DNA of 64,000 bases from CAJQQY01 sp045106765 (GTDB lineage Bacteria > Bacteroidota > Bacteroidia > Chitinophagales > Saprospiraceae), in assembly GCA_045106765.1 (NCBI GenBank), contig JBGCFD010000129.1, positions 4,282 to 68,281 on the forward strand, in the 5' to 3' direction. The notes under the pieces are model-generated. The model was not told where the DNA came from and ran no database searches. It saw only the letters and a list, made by a program, of their open reading frames with translations. A program made the position numbers and the translations under genes. Shown here piece by piece: positions 44,758-53,233 of this stretch (its first letter is position 1; every line of letters starts with the position of its first letter).

Positions 44758-44889
44758 CTAGAATAAAAGTATTTTTAAGAAAAAGGCAACTAAAGCAAAG
44801 AACACCATTCCCAATGCCATCAGCTCAAAAATTCTATTGGCTTCGGTCATGCCATATTTTTCTTTATCTTCTTTACTTGGTTGAAACAT
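44758..44889 (-). CDS. 43-residue single-helix membrane protein
   Basis: A short ORF starting at the ATG at 44889 (MFQPSKEDKEKYGMTEANRI), 5 nt after the stop of the glycosyltransferase gene, with one hydrophobic helix at about residues 24-42 (ELMALGMVFFALVAFFLKIL). A longer version to 44973 would overlap the glycosyltransferase in another frame and is rejected. The hydrophilic charged start and a clean helix with a basic residue near its end look real, and the tight spacing implies co-transcription. Function unknown; possibly a small subunit or regulator of a membrane enzyme. Confidence 0.6.
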   Translation of the reverse strand: MFQPSKEDKEKYGMTEANRIFELMALGMVFFALVAFFLKILLF

Positions 44890-44894
44890 AAATT

Positions 44895-46124
44895 TTAAAT
44901 TTTGTTTTCTACGATTTCCCAAACTTGCTGGACTCTTGCTTCCCAAGTATTTGAGTTGGCAACGGCTACACATTTTTGGATTTTTTCTGGCGTATTTTCT
45001 TCTATCGCTTTGTCGATTAAATTTACGAATTGATCTTCACTTTCAGCAATATGAATTACTTCTTTAAACGTTCGAATGTCTTCTGAAAAATTGGTTGCAA
45101 TCACCGCTCGACCTGCTGCGAGGTATTCATTTATTTTTAAAGGATAAATACTTTTGGTCAAGGTATTTAGCAAAAACGGAATAATCGCCACATCCATATT
45201 TTGAAGATATGGAGGTAAATCTCGAATATCTTTACTTCCCGTAAATATAATGTTAGGCATTTTATCCATTTCTAACTCATAGACTTCATTATTGTTAATT
45301 GGACCAACAAGCAGTAAAGTTTTATCAGAATGAACCTCTGCTATTTTTTTCATCAAAGGATAATTTACTCGCAGCTCATCTAAGTTTCCTACGAACCCAA
45401 TAATTTTAGTATTGATATTTTTGATTTCTTCGGGCTTATCAAATTTTTCATTTAAAGTCCTTTCAAAAATATCAATGTCCGCAGCATTGTGCACGATATG
45501 AATTTCGTTCGCATCTTTTTTCCAAATATTTTTTAACTCTCGTGAAGTTACGATTGTCACATCTGCATTTTGTACTGCATTTCTTTCAAGATCAAAACCA
45601 TGTTTGACTGTGTAATCATTTTGAGAAATATCATCAATGCATTGGTAAATATTTAACAATGGACTGAATTCATCCTTTGGCAAGTACCCCGCATAAAATG
45701 GATTGTAGCAATTCATAAAAATATAATCTTTGATATTATTATCCTTGATTACTTTCTTTATGGTGTCTAAAACCTTTCGATTATTTCGAGCTCGCATCTT
45801 ATTATAAACTCCTCCTTTACTCAAAAAATTAATTGGTGGAACCATTGGTGGCAATGCAGCTAAGAAATTATTCTTGTTAGGCGAGTTTTCCAATTGAGGA
45901 GGATGTTCGTAACGCATCCGATGCATAAATAAATCTGACTTTCTTTCCTGTGTAAATTGATCTCCGTATCGAGTGACAAAGTCTCGATAAGAATATGGAG
46001 GGTTAATATAAAATACTCGATTGTTTTTGATGAATTCTTTGGAAAAAGAAAACGAAACAGAAGAGTAGGGATGATCCCAAGGAAAAAGAGTGAAGTAAAT
46101 TATGTCAATATCTTTTCGCATCAT
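44895..46124 (-). CDS. glycosyltransferase, GT-B fold (GT4/TuaH-like)
   Basis: 409 aa cytoplasmic protein. The N-terminal half starts DIDIIYFTLFPWDHPYSSVS and contains NIYQCIDDISQNDYTVKHGF and ADVTIVTSRELKNIW, a pattern seen in TuaH/WcaI-like enzymes. The C-terminal donor-binding half has IIGFVGNLDELRVNYPLM, LLLVGPINNNE, DVAIIPFLLNTLTKSIYPLK and the E-rich KINEYLAAGRAVIATN motif. It adds an activated sugar to a surface-polysaccharide intermediate. It lies downstream of a flippase and a Wzc-like gene in the same direction. Confidence 0.85.
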   Translation of the reverse strand: MMRKDIDIIYFTLFPWDHPYSSVSFSFSKEFIKNNRVFYINPPYSYRDFVTRYGDQFTQERKSDLFMHRMRYEHPPQLENSPNKNNFLAALPPMVPPINFLSKGGVYNKMRARNNRKVLDTIKKVIKDNNIKDYIFMNCYNPFYAGYLPKDEFSPLLNIYQCIDDISQNDYTVKHGFDLERNAVQNADVTIVTSRELKNIWKKDANEIHIVHNAADIDIFERTLNEKFDKPEEIKNINTKIIGFVGNLDELRVNYPLMKKIAEVHSDKTLLLVGPINNNEVYELEMDKMPNIIFTGSKDIRDLPPYLQNMDVAIIPFLLNTLTKSIYPLKINEYLAAGRAVIATNFSEDIRTFKEVIHIAESEDQFVNLIDKAIEENTPEKIQKCVAVANSNTWEARVQQVWEIVENKI

Positions 46125-46180
46125 TTTTTTTTACGGTGAATGTTTAACCATGTTTCTATATTTTATTTTTATCATATAGG

Positions 46181-46241
46181 CACATAGAAAACATCGTTTT
46201 TATTTTGAAAATGTCCTATCGAGACCTATGTTTTCTATGTG
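46181..46241. repeat. inverted repeat between glycosyltransferase and flippase genes
   Basis: Perfect 14-bp arms CACATAGAAAACAT (46181-46194) and ATGTTTTCTATGTG (46228-46241), 33-nt loop, with further partial pairing inside. The sequence just left of it (46133-46150) contains ACGGTGAATGTTTAACC of the GGTGAAT family. Confidence 0.7.
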
Positions 46242-46269
46242 GTGGAAATAAAATATATATACTTAAGGC

Positions 46270-47613
46270 TTATTTCTTTTTCAAAAATCCTTGAACGGTA
46301 GTCCATAAGTTTTTATAAAACCAAGGAATCAATGCAATCGGTCGCCAAGGTCGAACACCATACCATTTATAAAAGAATGACATTTGAATTATAAACATCA
46401 CCGAGTAGGTCAGAAGTGTTCCGTAAACTGCTCCCATGATTCCAAATTCTCTGATCAATAGATAATTAAAAATGATATTCAAAATCAGTCCTAAAATAAC
46501 AAACCTAAAATTGATTTTTGGTTTACCTATTGAGTCCAATATAGTTCCAAATTGTAACGCAAACGGAACAAATAAAGCAAAGAAAATGGTCACTCTTAAA
46601 ATTGGAACAGAATCTAAATATTGTTCTTTTCCCAAAATTACAACTACAATCTCAGCGAACAAATAGATGAAAATCATAGCAGGAATAATTAATCCTAGAA
46701 TCGCTGCTACTGATCTTTCATACATTTCTCGAATGCCTTCTTTTCCTTGTTTAAGGGAGTTCTTAGCATTTTGAGGAAACACAACCGCAGCTATTGAAAT
46801 GGCAGGAATATCCACCAAGTTTGTTATTCGAATTGCTACTTCGTATAATGAAATAGCATCTACGCCAACCATTGTTCCAAGCATAGTTCGATCTGTAAAC
46901 TTATAAATGATGGTGCTTAGATTTGAACCAAATGTAAATTTCCCAAAATGAAATAATTCTTTTACCCATTTCCAATCTATTGTTTTGGAAAAGGCTAAAT
47001 ATTTTTTTACAAAAAAATACCCAACGATACTTGCGGCACTCGCTGCAATGATTAAAAACAAAGACATTTCAAAGATATCAATTGTTATTCCATTCCAATA
47101 TTTGTAAAATATATAAATAAATAATGCTCCCTTATAAGTTAAACTCGACCAAAAAAATCCTTTGAAATCGAGATTCGCTTGTAAAATATAATTGAATTGT
47201 AAAAATGGAAGCAACGCAATAGTAGTCAAACTATAATAATAAAACATTTGAACTAGCTCAGGATATTCGGGATAAAAGTAAGAAGTGACTGGCTGAATAA
47301 TTGTAAAAATAAGAATGATAACTATAAAGGTGAGTGCTAAGGCATTGAATAAAGAGGCTGTATTAATTTTTGGTTTTTCCTCTTCTGGCGAAGTGGTTAA
47401 GTATCGGATAAGTCCATTTTGAATCAATCCAGTTCGACTTACTTCGATGACAGCGGCAAGAATTAAAAACTGAATCCATAGACCAAATTCTTCTTTTGAA
47501 ACAGCCCGTAATAATAAGAACATATTACCAAAACCGATAAATTGACCGAAAACACGTTCCAATACCGAATAACTCCCTGACTTGATCCAATAAGATTTTT
47601 CCCCTTTGCTCAT
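46270..47613 (-). CDS. Wzx-like polysaccharide flippase (MOP superfamily)
   Basis: 447 aa with 12 or so membrane helices. The N-terminal SYSVLERVFGQFIGFGNMFL and the VSKEEFGLWIQFLILAAVIE segment match the oligosaccharide flippase family, as do SLYEVAIRITNLVDIPAISI in the middle and NIIFNYLLIREFGIMGAVYG in the C-terminal half. It would flip lipid-linked oligosaccharide units across the inner membrane. Neighbouring Wzc-like and glycosyltransferase genes fit a surface-polysaccharide assembly cluster, although no polymerase (Wzy) is seen inside the window. Confidence 0.88.
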   Translation of the reverse strand: MSKGEKSYWIKSGSYSVLERVFGQFIGFGNMFLLLRAVSKEEFGLWIQFLILAAVIEVSRTGLIQNGLIRYLTTSPEEEKPKINTASLFNALALTFIVIILIFTIIQPVTSYFYPEYPELVQMFYYYSLTTIALLPFLQFNYILQANLDFKGFFWSSLTYKGALFIYIFYKYWNGITIDIFEMSLFLIIAASAASIVGYFFVKKYLAFSKTIDWKWVKELFHFGKFTFGSNLSTIIYKFTDRTMLGTMVGVDAISLYEVAIRITNLVDIPAISIAAVVFPQNAKNSLKQGKEGIREMYERSVAAILGLIIPAMIFIYLFAEIVVVILGKEQYLDSVPILRVTIFFALFVPFALQFGTILDSIGKPKINFRFVILGLILNIIFNYLLIREFGIMGAVYGTLLTYSVMFIIQMSFFYKWYGVRPWRPIALIPWFYKNLWTTVQGFLKKK

Positions 47614-47633
47614 GTGTTTATTAGTGAAGAACT

Positions 47634-47701
47634 ATGAGTGATAAGTGATAAGTGTGCGTTAAAAAAATACTCCCCACTTTATCACTAATAACTCATCACT
47701 T
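47634..47701. repeat. iterated-word hairpin between Wzc-like and flippase genes
   Basis: ATGAGTGATAAGTGATAAGTG opposed to CACTTTATCACTAATAACTC ATCACTTC: the word AGTGATA is repeated on one side and its complement on the other, giving several possible pairings. Confidence 0.6.
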
Positions 47702-47710
47702 CAAAATACG

Positions 47711-49933
47711 TTAATTCAAATTTTTAATGTTAATCTTATTCAGAATTGAACCGAAGAATTTATCTTCTTTGCTCAATAAATAATCAATTGATTCTTTATC
47801 TACATCTTTGATTTCTGACTCAGCTGAGAAGACTGCGATGATTTTATCAGCAAATCTCACCAACTCACGAGTATCAGAATATTTGTTCAATGAAGCACCT
47901 TCTAGAAAAATATAGTCATAATTTTCTTTTAAGTCGCTAATGAAATTTTGGAAATCACGACCAGCAAAAAACTCAGAAGGAGAGTGACTTGTTCCTCTAT
48001 TTCCAATAATATCAACATTGTCCAAATTGAACATATTATTAATTTTTTTAGCTTCAAATTGATCTGCCAAATTATTCTCTCCAATCAAACGAGTATGTAA
48101 AAGATTGTCTTGAATTTTTTCATTGGACATTCTCGTCAAAGTATTATTTTTAAAATTAGTATCAATTAAAAGTATTTTTTTATCCTTCAAAGTTAATGCG
48201 TACGCCAATGTTAAGATTAAAAACGTTTTTCCTTCTCCTTCTTTTGTACTAGTAACTAGGAACGTTGAGGCATTTGATTCTTCAAAAGCATAACGTATTT
48301 TTCGCAGCGATTCTTTGAAGTTTTCCAAGTTAGCATTAGTCGAAAATGAGGCAAACAATTGCTTTAAATCTAGGTTGCTATCTTTTACTTTATTCAATGA
48401 ACCTATCAAATTCAAATTAGTAAACTTGCTAAATTGATTGGGTGTATTCAAACTTAAATCAAACAATGCCAACAAAAATAAAAGTACCGTTGCCAACGAA
48501 CCAGTCACCAAGCCAGCAAAACCTGCCATCAAATATTTGTTATCTGGAATAGGATTTTCTGGCGTATCTGCCCAATCTAAAGGTTCCAATTTAAAAGAAG
48601 AAGAAATCGTTTTAAACTGAGATTCATTCACTCTGTCCAAAGTACTTTTGTATTCTTTTCTAGCAATCTCAATTTGATCATCGAGACTTTTAGTGTAAGC
48701 CTCGTCATTAATGTAGGCATTTCTTTGTCCTCTTAATTTGTCCAACTCATTATTGACGGATAGTATAGTTTCTTGAGCCAAAGTCAATTCAGATTCGGCG
48801 GTTACTCTTTTGGAAAGAAATTCATCATCTTGATCCATTGTACCAGGATCATCCTTACTTTTTTCTTTAGCAATTCGCTTGATTTGTTGAGCTCTTGCTA
48901 CCTTTGCTAATTCAATTTGACTTTTAAGATTGTTATCTTGTTGTCCAGAAGAGATATACTGGTCATTCAGTTTTTTGATTCTAGCATCTAGGTTAATGAT
49001 AGCTTTAGAATTTAAAATACTGCTAGATTTTGTTTCTAATTTATAACGATCATTATCATTTAGGTAAGATCCTAAGTTTTTTATGATAGTCCGATTAGCA
49101 TTTACTTTTCTATTAGCTTCCTCTAATTCTTTTTCCAAATTGGCAATTTGGTTTAGCGTCTCCTCTGACTGAACTCCTATGTTCAAAATCCCTTTTCCAG
49201 ATTTATAATTTTCTAATTCTTTTTCCAAACCTCGAAGTTTATTACCTCTAGTTTTTGCTAATTTATCGTATTCGTAATAAGTCTCCAAATCTCCTTTACT
49301 TTGAGCAAGTTGATGATATGGTTTAAGAATTTTACAAAATTGATTAACTGCAAAAGAGCAAGCTTTCGGATTCTCATCCACATATTTAATTTCTAAGGCA
49401 TCCGTTTCTCCATCTCTTTTTACATAGAATTTTTCCTTTTTTAAATAATCAACATCATACTGATATGCTTTTGCCACTTTTCTATAAATTCGATCAGATT
49501 CTTCGTCCAATGCACTATTCAATGTATCGATTCGACCTTGCAAAACTCCAGCAAGTGCTTCTAAGTCAGCTTGGGAATATCCAATATCACTTGGTCTTAT
49601 TTTTTTGAAAGGAGGGTCATTACTAGTTGAATCTGCAAAAATATCATGAACTAATAATTCATAACTCAAGAATCGAGTTGTTTTATTGGTAGTGATAAAA
49701 CTAATCAAATTGGCAAAACTAATTTCTACCTGCATCTTTTGAACAAACGGACTATTTTCATTCATGTTGATCCCTGTAAACTCTACAATTCCAGTAGGAA
49801 TCGAAGCTTTTGCATCATACATTTCAGCCTGTTTGTCCACAAAATAATAAGTAGCCAAGGCAGTAATTATCATTGGAATAATGATGAGCCACTTTCGTTT
49901 TTTGATTACATTAAAAAAGTATTGAATATCCAT
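47711..49933 (-). CDS. Wzc-like polysaccharide co-polymerase with degenerate tyrosine-kinase domain
   Basis: 740 aa. An N-terminal Wzz domain with a membrane helix at about 14-31 (KWLIIIPMIITALATYYF), a long periplasmic coiled coil (about 220-455) and a second helix at about 474-494 are followed by a BY-kinase-like cytoplasmic ATPase domain from about 540. Walker A TSTKEGEGKT (about 561-570) is intact. Walker A' reads LLIDTNFKN, losing the second Asp of LIDxD. The Walker B position reads YIFLEGAS instead of the usual hhhDxPP. No C-terminal tyrosine cluster is present. It should control chain length/export, but kinase activity is doubtful. A TATTTTTG -7 box lies upstream on the minus strand (plus-strand 50060-50067). 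Confidence 0.82.
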   Translation of the reverse strand: MDIQYFFNVIKKRKWLIIIPMIITALATYYFVDKQAEMYDAKASIPTGIVEFTGINMNENSPFVQKMQVEISFANLISFITTNKTTRFLSYELLVHDIFADSTSNDPPFKKIRPSDIGYSQADLEALAGVLQGRIDTLNSALDEESDRIYRKVAKAYQYDVDYLKKEKFYVKRDGETDALEIKYVDENPKACSFAVNQFCKILKPYHQLAQSKGDLETYYEYDKLAKTRGNKLRGLEKELENYKSGKGILNIGVQSEETLNQIANLEKELEEANRKVNANRTIIKNLGSYLNDNDRYKLETKSSSILNSKAIINLDARIKKLNDQYISSGQQDNNLKSQIELAKVARAQQIKRIAKEKSKDDPGTMDQDDEFLSKRVTAESELTLAQETILSVNNELDKLRGQRNAYINDEAYTKSLDDQIEIARKEYKSTLDRVNESQFKTISSSFKLEPLDWADTPENPIPDNKYLMAGFAGLVTGSLATVLLFLLALFDLSLNTPNQFSKFTNLNLIGSLNKVKDSNLDLKQLFASFSTNANLENFKESLRKIRYAFEESNASTFLVTSTKEGEGKTFLILTLAYALTLKDKKILLIDTNFKNNTLTRMSNEKIQDNLLHTRLIGENNLADQFEAKKINNMFNLDNVDIIGNRGTSHSPSEFFAGRDFQNFISDLKENYDYIFLEGASLNKYSDTRELVRFADKIIAVFSAESEIKDVDKESIDYLLSKEDKFFGSILNKINIKNLN

Positions 49934-50221
49934 TTCGTTGTTTTTCTATAGTAATATGTTATAATTGGAAAAATTATAAAGTTTCCAACATTAAAAAAAA
50001 TGAAATCGGAATAGGAAACATAAGTTATAATGGATTGAATCGTGCAGAATTAGGGAGCGCAAAAATAATTTTTTTTGCCTAAAAAACCTAATTTTTTGGG
50101 GAAGGAGAACCTTTGTTGAATTAGCCGCAAATTAGTATATAATTCGCTGATAATCAACAGATTGTTAGGGTATTTTTTAAATAATTAGAAAATATATATA
50201 ACGACCTTAAATCCTCCAATA

Positions 50222-51274
50222 TTAAAGATTATAAAAAATCCTTAAAATGTCATTTTCAATTTTAAATTCTTCCTTAGATGAAACGGGAATTTGTGGTGCA
50301 AGGATTCCTTTTTTCAAATATTTATTTCCTTCAAAGATTCTAGCTTCTTGCCATAAATTTTGATCAATAAAAGATTGTAATAATTGTGCACCTCCTTCTA
50401 CCAATAGTGTCCCAATTTTTTCTTGATGTAGTTTTTTAAGAAGATTTTTTAATAAATGATCATCAAAGGGAATTTTAATTTGGGAAATGTTTTTTTGAGA
50501 AAAGGTACGAGAGCGGTTTTCAGTAATTTGCCAAGTCGGTAATCCATCCGAAAAAATATGGAGATCTTCAGGCAAGTCATTATTTCTATCCAAAACAATT
50601 CGTAAAGGATTTTTTCCAAAATATAATCTGTTGGTTAATTTGGGATTGTCTTGTCGAGCAGTATTTGTCCCAATCATTATCGCATTTATTTCACTCCGCC
50701 ATTTATGAACTAAGGTTTTTGAAAAATGATTAGTGATCCAAATACTTTTATTTTTTTGACCAATAAATCCATCTTTTGATTTTGCATATTTTAAAATCAC
50801 AAATGGGGAATCTCTCTCCACATAGTTTGTTCGATATTGCACCAATTTATTTCCTACTTTTTCTAAAATTCCTGTGAGGACTTCTACACCATTTTGTCTT
50901 AATAAATCAATTCCATTTCCTGAAACTTGTGGCGTTTTGTCAATGGAAGAAATAATCACTTTTGGAATTTTCGATTTTAGAATCAAAGAAGTACAAGGAG
51001 GTGTTTTTCCAAAAAAATTACATGGCTCAAGAGAAACATAAATTTCAGATTGGGTTAAATATTTTAGATCATTTTTTTTTACACTACCGACTGCATTGAC
51101 CTCTGCATGAGGTTGCCCAAAACCTTTGAAATATCCCTCTCCGATAATTCTATTTTGAAAAACTATAACTGCTCCAACCATAGGATTTGGGACTGCTGAG
51201 CCTTCTGCCAATCGAGCTAAGTCAAATGCTCTGCGGATAAATAATTCTTGCTTTTTTGAAAAAACAGTTGCCAT
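50222..51274 (-). CDS. ribD: bifunctional riboflavin biosynthesis deaminase/reductase RibD
   Basis: 350 aa. The N-terminal deaminase domain (about 1-145) has zinc-binding HAEVNAV and EPCNFFGKTPPCTSLI, with VPNPMVGAVIV before them. The C-terminal reductase domain (about 147-350) has FVILKYAKSKDGFIG, NAIMIGTNTARQDNPKLTNR and LLVEGGAQLLQSFID. It catalyses deamination and then side-chain reduction of the pyrimidine intermediate. It is alone; no ribE/ribA genes adjoin. A TAACTTTG -7 box lies at plus-strand 51312-51319 on the minus strand. Confidence 0.94.
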   Translation of the reverse strand: MATVFSKKQELFIRRAFDLARLAEGSAVPNPMVGAVIVFQNRIIGEGYFKGFGQPHAEVNAVGSVKKNDLKYLTQSEIYVSLEPCNFFGKTPPCTSLILKSKIPKVIISSIDKTPQVSGNGIDLLRQNGVEVLTGILEKVGNKLVQYRTNYVERDSPFVILKYAKSKDGFIGQKNKSIWITNHFSKTLVHKWRSEINAIMIGTNTARQDNPKLTNRLYFGKNPLRIVLDRNNDLPEDLHIFSDGLPTWQITENRSRTFSQKNISQIKIPFDDHLLKNLLKKLHQEKIGTLLVEGGAQLLQSFIDQNLWQEARIFEGNKYLKKGILAPQIPVSSKEEFKIENDILRIFYNL

Positions 51275-51703
51275 TTGAAAATAAAAATTTTAATTTTTTT
51301 TTGAAAAACAACAAAGTTACTTTTTCTTTTTTAAGAAAAAATATTTTGGAAATATATTGTTATTTTTGAGAAAGTAAATTTACAATTATATTGTTATGTG
51401 TTGAATTCATTAATGTAACAATATATTTTCATTTTGATAAAAAACAAAAGTAGGAAATTAATAATTTGTTGAAAATAATTTATAACTTTACTTTGTAACA
51501 ATAAATACTCTTTTGGATTTTTTGTTTTGTTAAGTCAATAAAATAAGAAAAATAGTTTTTGGTTTTTGTAACAAAACAATTACATTTTCGTTTTTTTAAA
51601 CAAATTATAAAATAATTCCAAATATATTTCATGGATTTTTTTTTGTAATTGTATTGTTTTTAGTATTTGTTTTAATTTATTTAATCATTAAAAAAATAAC
51701 AGC
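51275..51703. promoter_or_regulatory. 429-bp AT-rich leader with repeated TATTGTTA/TAACAATA words
   Basis: No gene. Exact copies of TATTGTTA at 51355-51362 and 51389-51396, and of its complement TAACAATA at 51416-51423 and 51496-51503; the last two are both preceded by TG (TGTAACAATA). Near-matches lie at 51569 (TAACAAAA) and 51652 (TATTGTTT). The TATATTGTTATGT at 51387-51399 is also found at 18117-18129. The pattern suggests several operator-like sites upstream of the AP2 gene, possibly bound by its own product. Confidence 0.5.
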
Positions 51704-52396
51704 GTGGCTCATAAAATCAACCTTCGAAATTCTAGCGAAAAAGTTATCCTTGATGATAAAGGATATAAATTTCTGACAACTGATAAGTATCTAAGTGGTA
51801 TTGACATAGTTACTAGACTTAGAAAACACTCTAGCGGGTGTGCTGTTTTTCAAAGAACTCAAAAACAGAAAAAAGGTGGTTACAAGACGGAGACTATTTA
51901 TTTACATAAATTGATCGCAGAGAAATTTATCAAAAAAGGAAGATCTAAAACGAAAGGATTGGTTGGCGCTTTGAATGGAAATAAGTTGGATTGTCGGATT
52001 GATAATTTAGCATTTCGATCTCGTTCGACTGCAAGTCGTCAAAGAAAATCTAGTAGCAAGGCTGGATATACAGGTGTTTATAAAGAAAGTACAAGATTCC
52101 GTGCGGTGATTTCTAACAAAGGAAAATCAATCCACATTGGAATGTTCGATACTGCCGTGGAAGCTGCAGATGCATATAATAAGAAATCGAAAGAATTCTA
52201 TGGAGACGAAGGGAAAATAAATGTTATTCCAAGAGCAGAATTGTCAGCTGCAAAAAAGGCAGCAAAAGCAAAAGCAGCAGAAAAGAAAGCGGCGGCAAAA
52301 GCTGCTGCAAAAGCAAAACCAGCTGCGAAAAAAACTACAGCGAAAAAGTCTGCGCCTAAAAAAGCTGCAAAAAAGACGACCAAAAAGAAAAAATAA
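51704..52396 (+). CDS. HNH-like (apparently inactive) + AP2 DNA-binding domain + histone H1-like tail
   Basis: 230 aa, GTG start. Residues 66-106 align by eye with the HNH homing-endonuclease core: LHKLIAEKFI then VGALNGNKLDCRIDNL. Where active members have the NHIDGNK-like motif, this protein has G88-A89-L90-N91-G92-N93-K94, so the catalytic His and Asp are missing. Residues 119-173 form an AP2 domain (AGYTGVYKESTRFRAVIS, then IHIGMFDTAVEAADAYNKKS). Residues 182-230 are nearly pure Lys/Ala/Pro/Thr, like histone H1 tails (AAKKAAKAKAAEKKAAAKAA and KKTTAKKSAPKKAAKKTTK). All parts are DNA-binding types; nuclease activity is unlikely. A nucleoid-associated or regulatory role is inferred. It is monocistronic with a terminator. 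Confidence 0.82.
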   Translation: MAHKINLRNSSEKVILDDKGYKFLTTDKYLSGIDIVTRLRKHSSGCAVFQRTQKQKKGGYKTETIYLHKLIAEKFIKKGRSKTKGLVGALNGNKLDCRIDNLAFRSRSTASRQRKSSSKAGYTGVYKESTRFRAVISNKGKSIHIGMFDTAVEAADAYNKKSKEFYGDEGKINVIPRAELSAAKKAAKAKAAEKKAAAKAAAKAKPAAKKTTAKKSAPKKAAKKTTKKKK

Positions 52397-52702
52397 TTTG
52401 TTTTTTCTAAGAGAGAAAATTATAAATATTAGTAGAGACGAGGCATGCCTTGTCTCTATTTTTTTCCAAAAACCTAATTAATTTTTATCTAAGAATGCTT
52501 GTTTCATCAAAGCTTGTAACTGGTAAAATCGTTCTAATTTCATGATATTTTTCTACCTAAATTAAAGCAGGCAAATTTTAATAAAAATTAAATTAGATCA
52601 AGACCTCTTTTTTAATGATATAAGATTAAACTCCTTTAATTTACCAACCTTGAATTCTATTTTTTTAACTTGAATTATATTTAAAACTTTAAAAAAATCA
52701 TC
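52397..52702. other. 306-bp spacer after the AP2-H1 gene
   Basis: Holds the terminator/REP-like hairpin at 52433-52465. The rest is AT-rich; a 21-codon minus-strand ORF (52478-52543) is too short to call. No other gene or RNA is evident. Confidence 0.5.
52433..52465 (+). terminator. terminator after the AP2-H1 gene, REP-like palindrome
   Basis: TAGAGACGAGGCA (52433-52445) faces TGCCTTGTCTCTA (52446-52458) with one G-T mismatch and no loop gap, followed by seven T residues. The sequence type (TAGAGACG-GGCATGCC-) resembles the short palindromic repeats spread in many cyanobacterial and Bacteroidota genomes. Only one copy is seen here. Confidence 0.7.
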
Positions 52703-53191
52703 ATGATGAATGATACTAAAAGTAAAAAAGAATTCTTGACCAAAGATGTCATGGAACTTTTGAAAAATTTAAAATCTGAAGCCGAACCAGCATTTGGTCT
52801 AATGACTGCTCAGCATATGGTGGAACATCTTTCTTGGACATTAAAAGGTTGTACTAAAAGGGTAGGAGAAGTTGAAAATCCACCTACCAAAGGGCAACTT
52901 GGTTTTAGAAGATTTATTGAAAAGGGAGCAATTCTTCAGCATCGTCCAAGCGATAAAACTAAAGCTGATTTACCAGAGTTAAAGTTTGAAAATTTGGAAA
53001 AAGCTATAGAACAAGTTGGAGTAGCGGTGGACAGATTTTATACCCATTTTGAAGCTTATCCTGATTTTAAATGTTACAATAAGTTCTTTGGTGAATTGAG
53101 TTTTGATGAATTAGAATTATTCAATTATAATCACTATCGGTATCATTTATGGCAATTTGGTTTAATTGAAAAGTACCCAAATAATACTTGA
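52703..53191 (+). CDS. DinB-superfamily-like (DUF1569-type) protein
   Basis: 162 aa. Helical protein with histidines in DinB-like positions: FGLMTAQHMVEHLSWTLKG (about 37-55, with the MTAQHMVEHL pattern) and FNYNHYRYHLWQFGLI near the C-terminus. The family assignment is tentative, since the central part (PPTKGQLGFRRFIEKGA) is not one I recognise. The same-strand acyl-CoA ligase gene starts 42 nt downstream. Confidence 0.55.
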   Translation: MMNDTKSKKEFLTKDVMELLKNLKSEAEPAFGLMTAQHMVEHLSWTLKGCTKRVGEVENPPTKGQLGFRRFIEKGAILQHRPSDKTKADLPELKFENLEKAIEQVGVAVDRFYTHFEAYPDFKCYNKFFGELSFDELELFNYNHYRYHLWQFGLIEKYPNNT

Positions 53192-53233
53192 TTTCATTAG
53201 TGTTTTTGTATCTTTTGACAAAAAACTAGTATC

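Noticed and set aside
44890..44973. Longer start for the 43-residue membrane protein
   Set aside because: It would overlap the glycosyltransferase gene in another frame, and the added residues are not protein-like for this family.
52221..52481. Plus-strand ORF rich in Gln/Lys/Arg overlapping the AP2-H1 gene
   Set aside because: Frame-shifted reading of the Lys/Ala tail (AAA/GCA codons), not an independent basic protein.
52478..52543. 21-codon minus-strand ORF (MKLERFYQLQALMKQAFLDK)
   Set aside because: Amphipathic and appealing, but too short, isolated and without promoter or conservation evidence.
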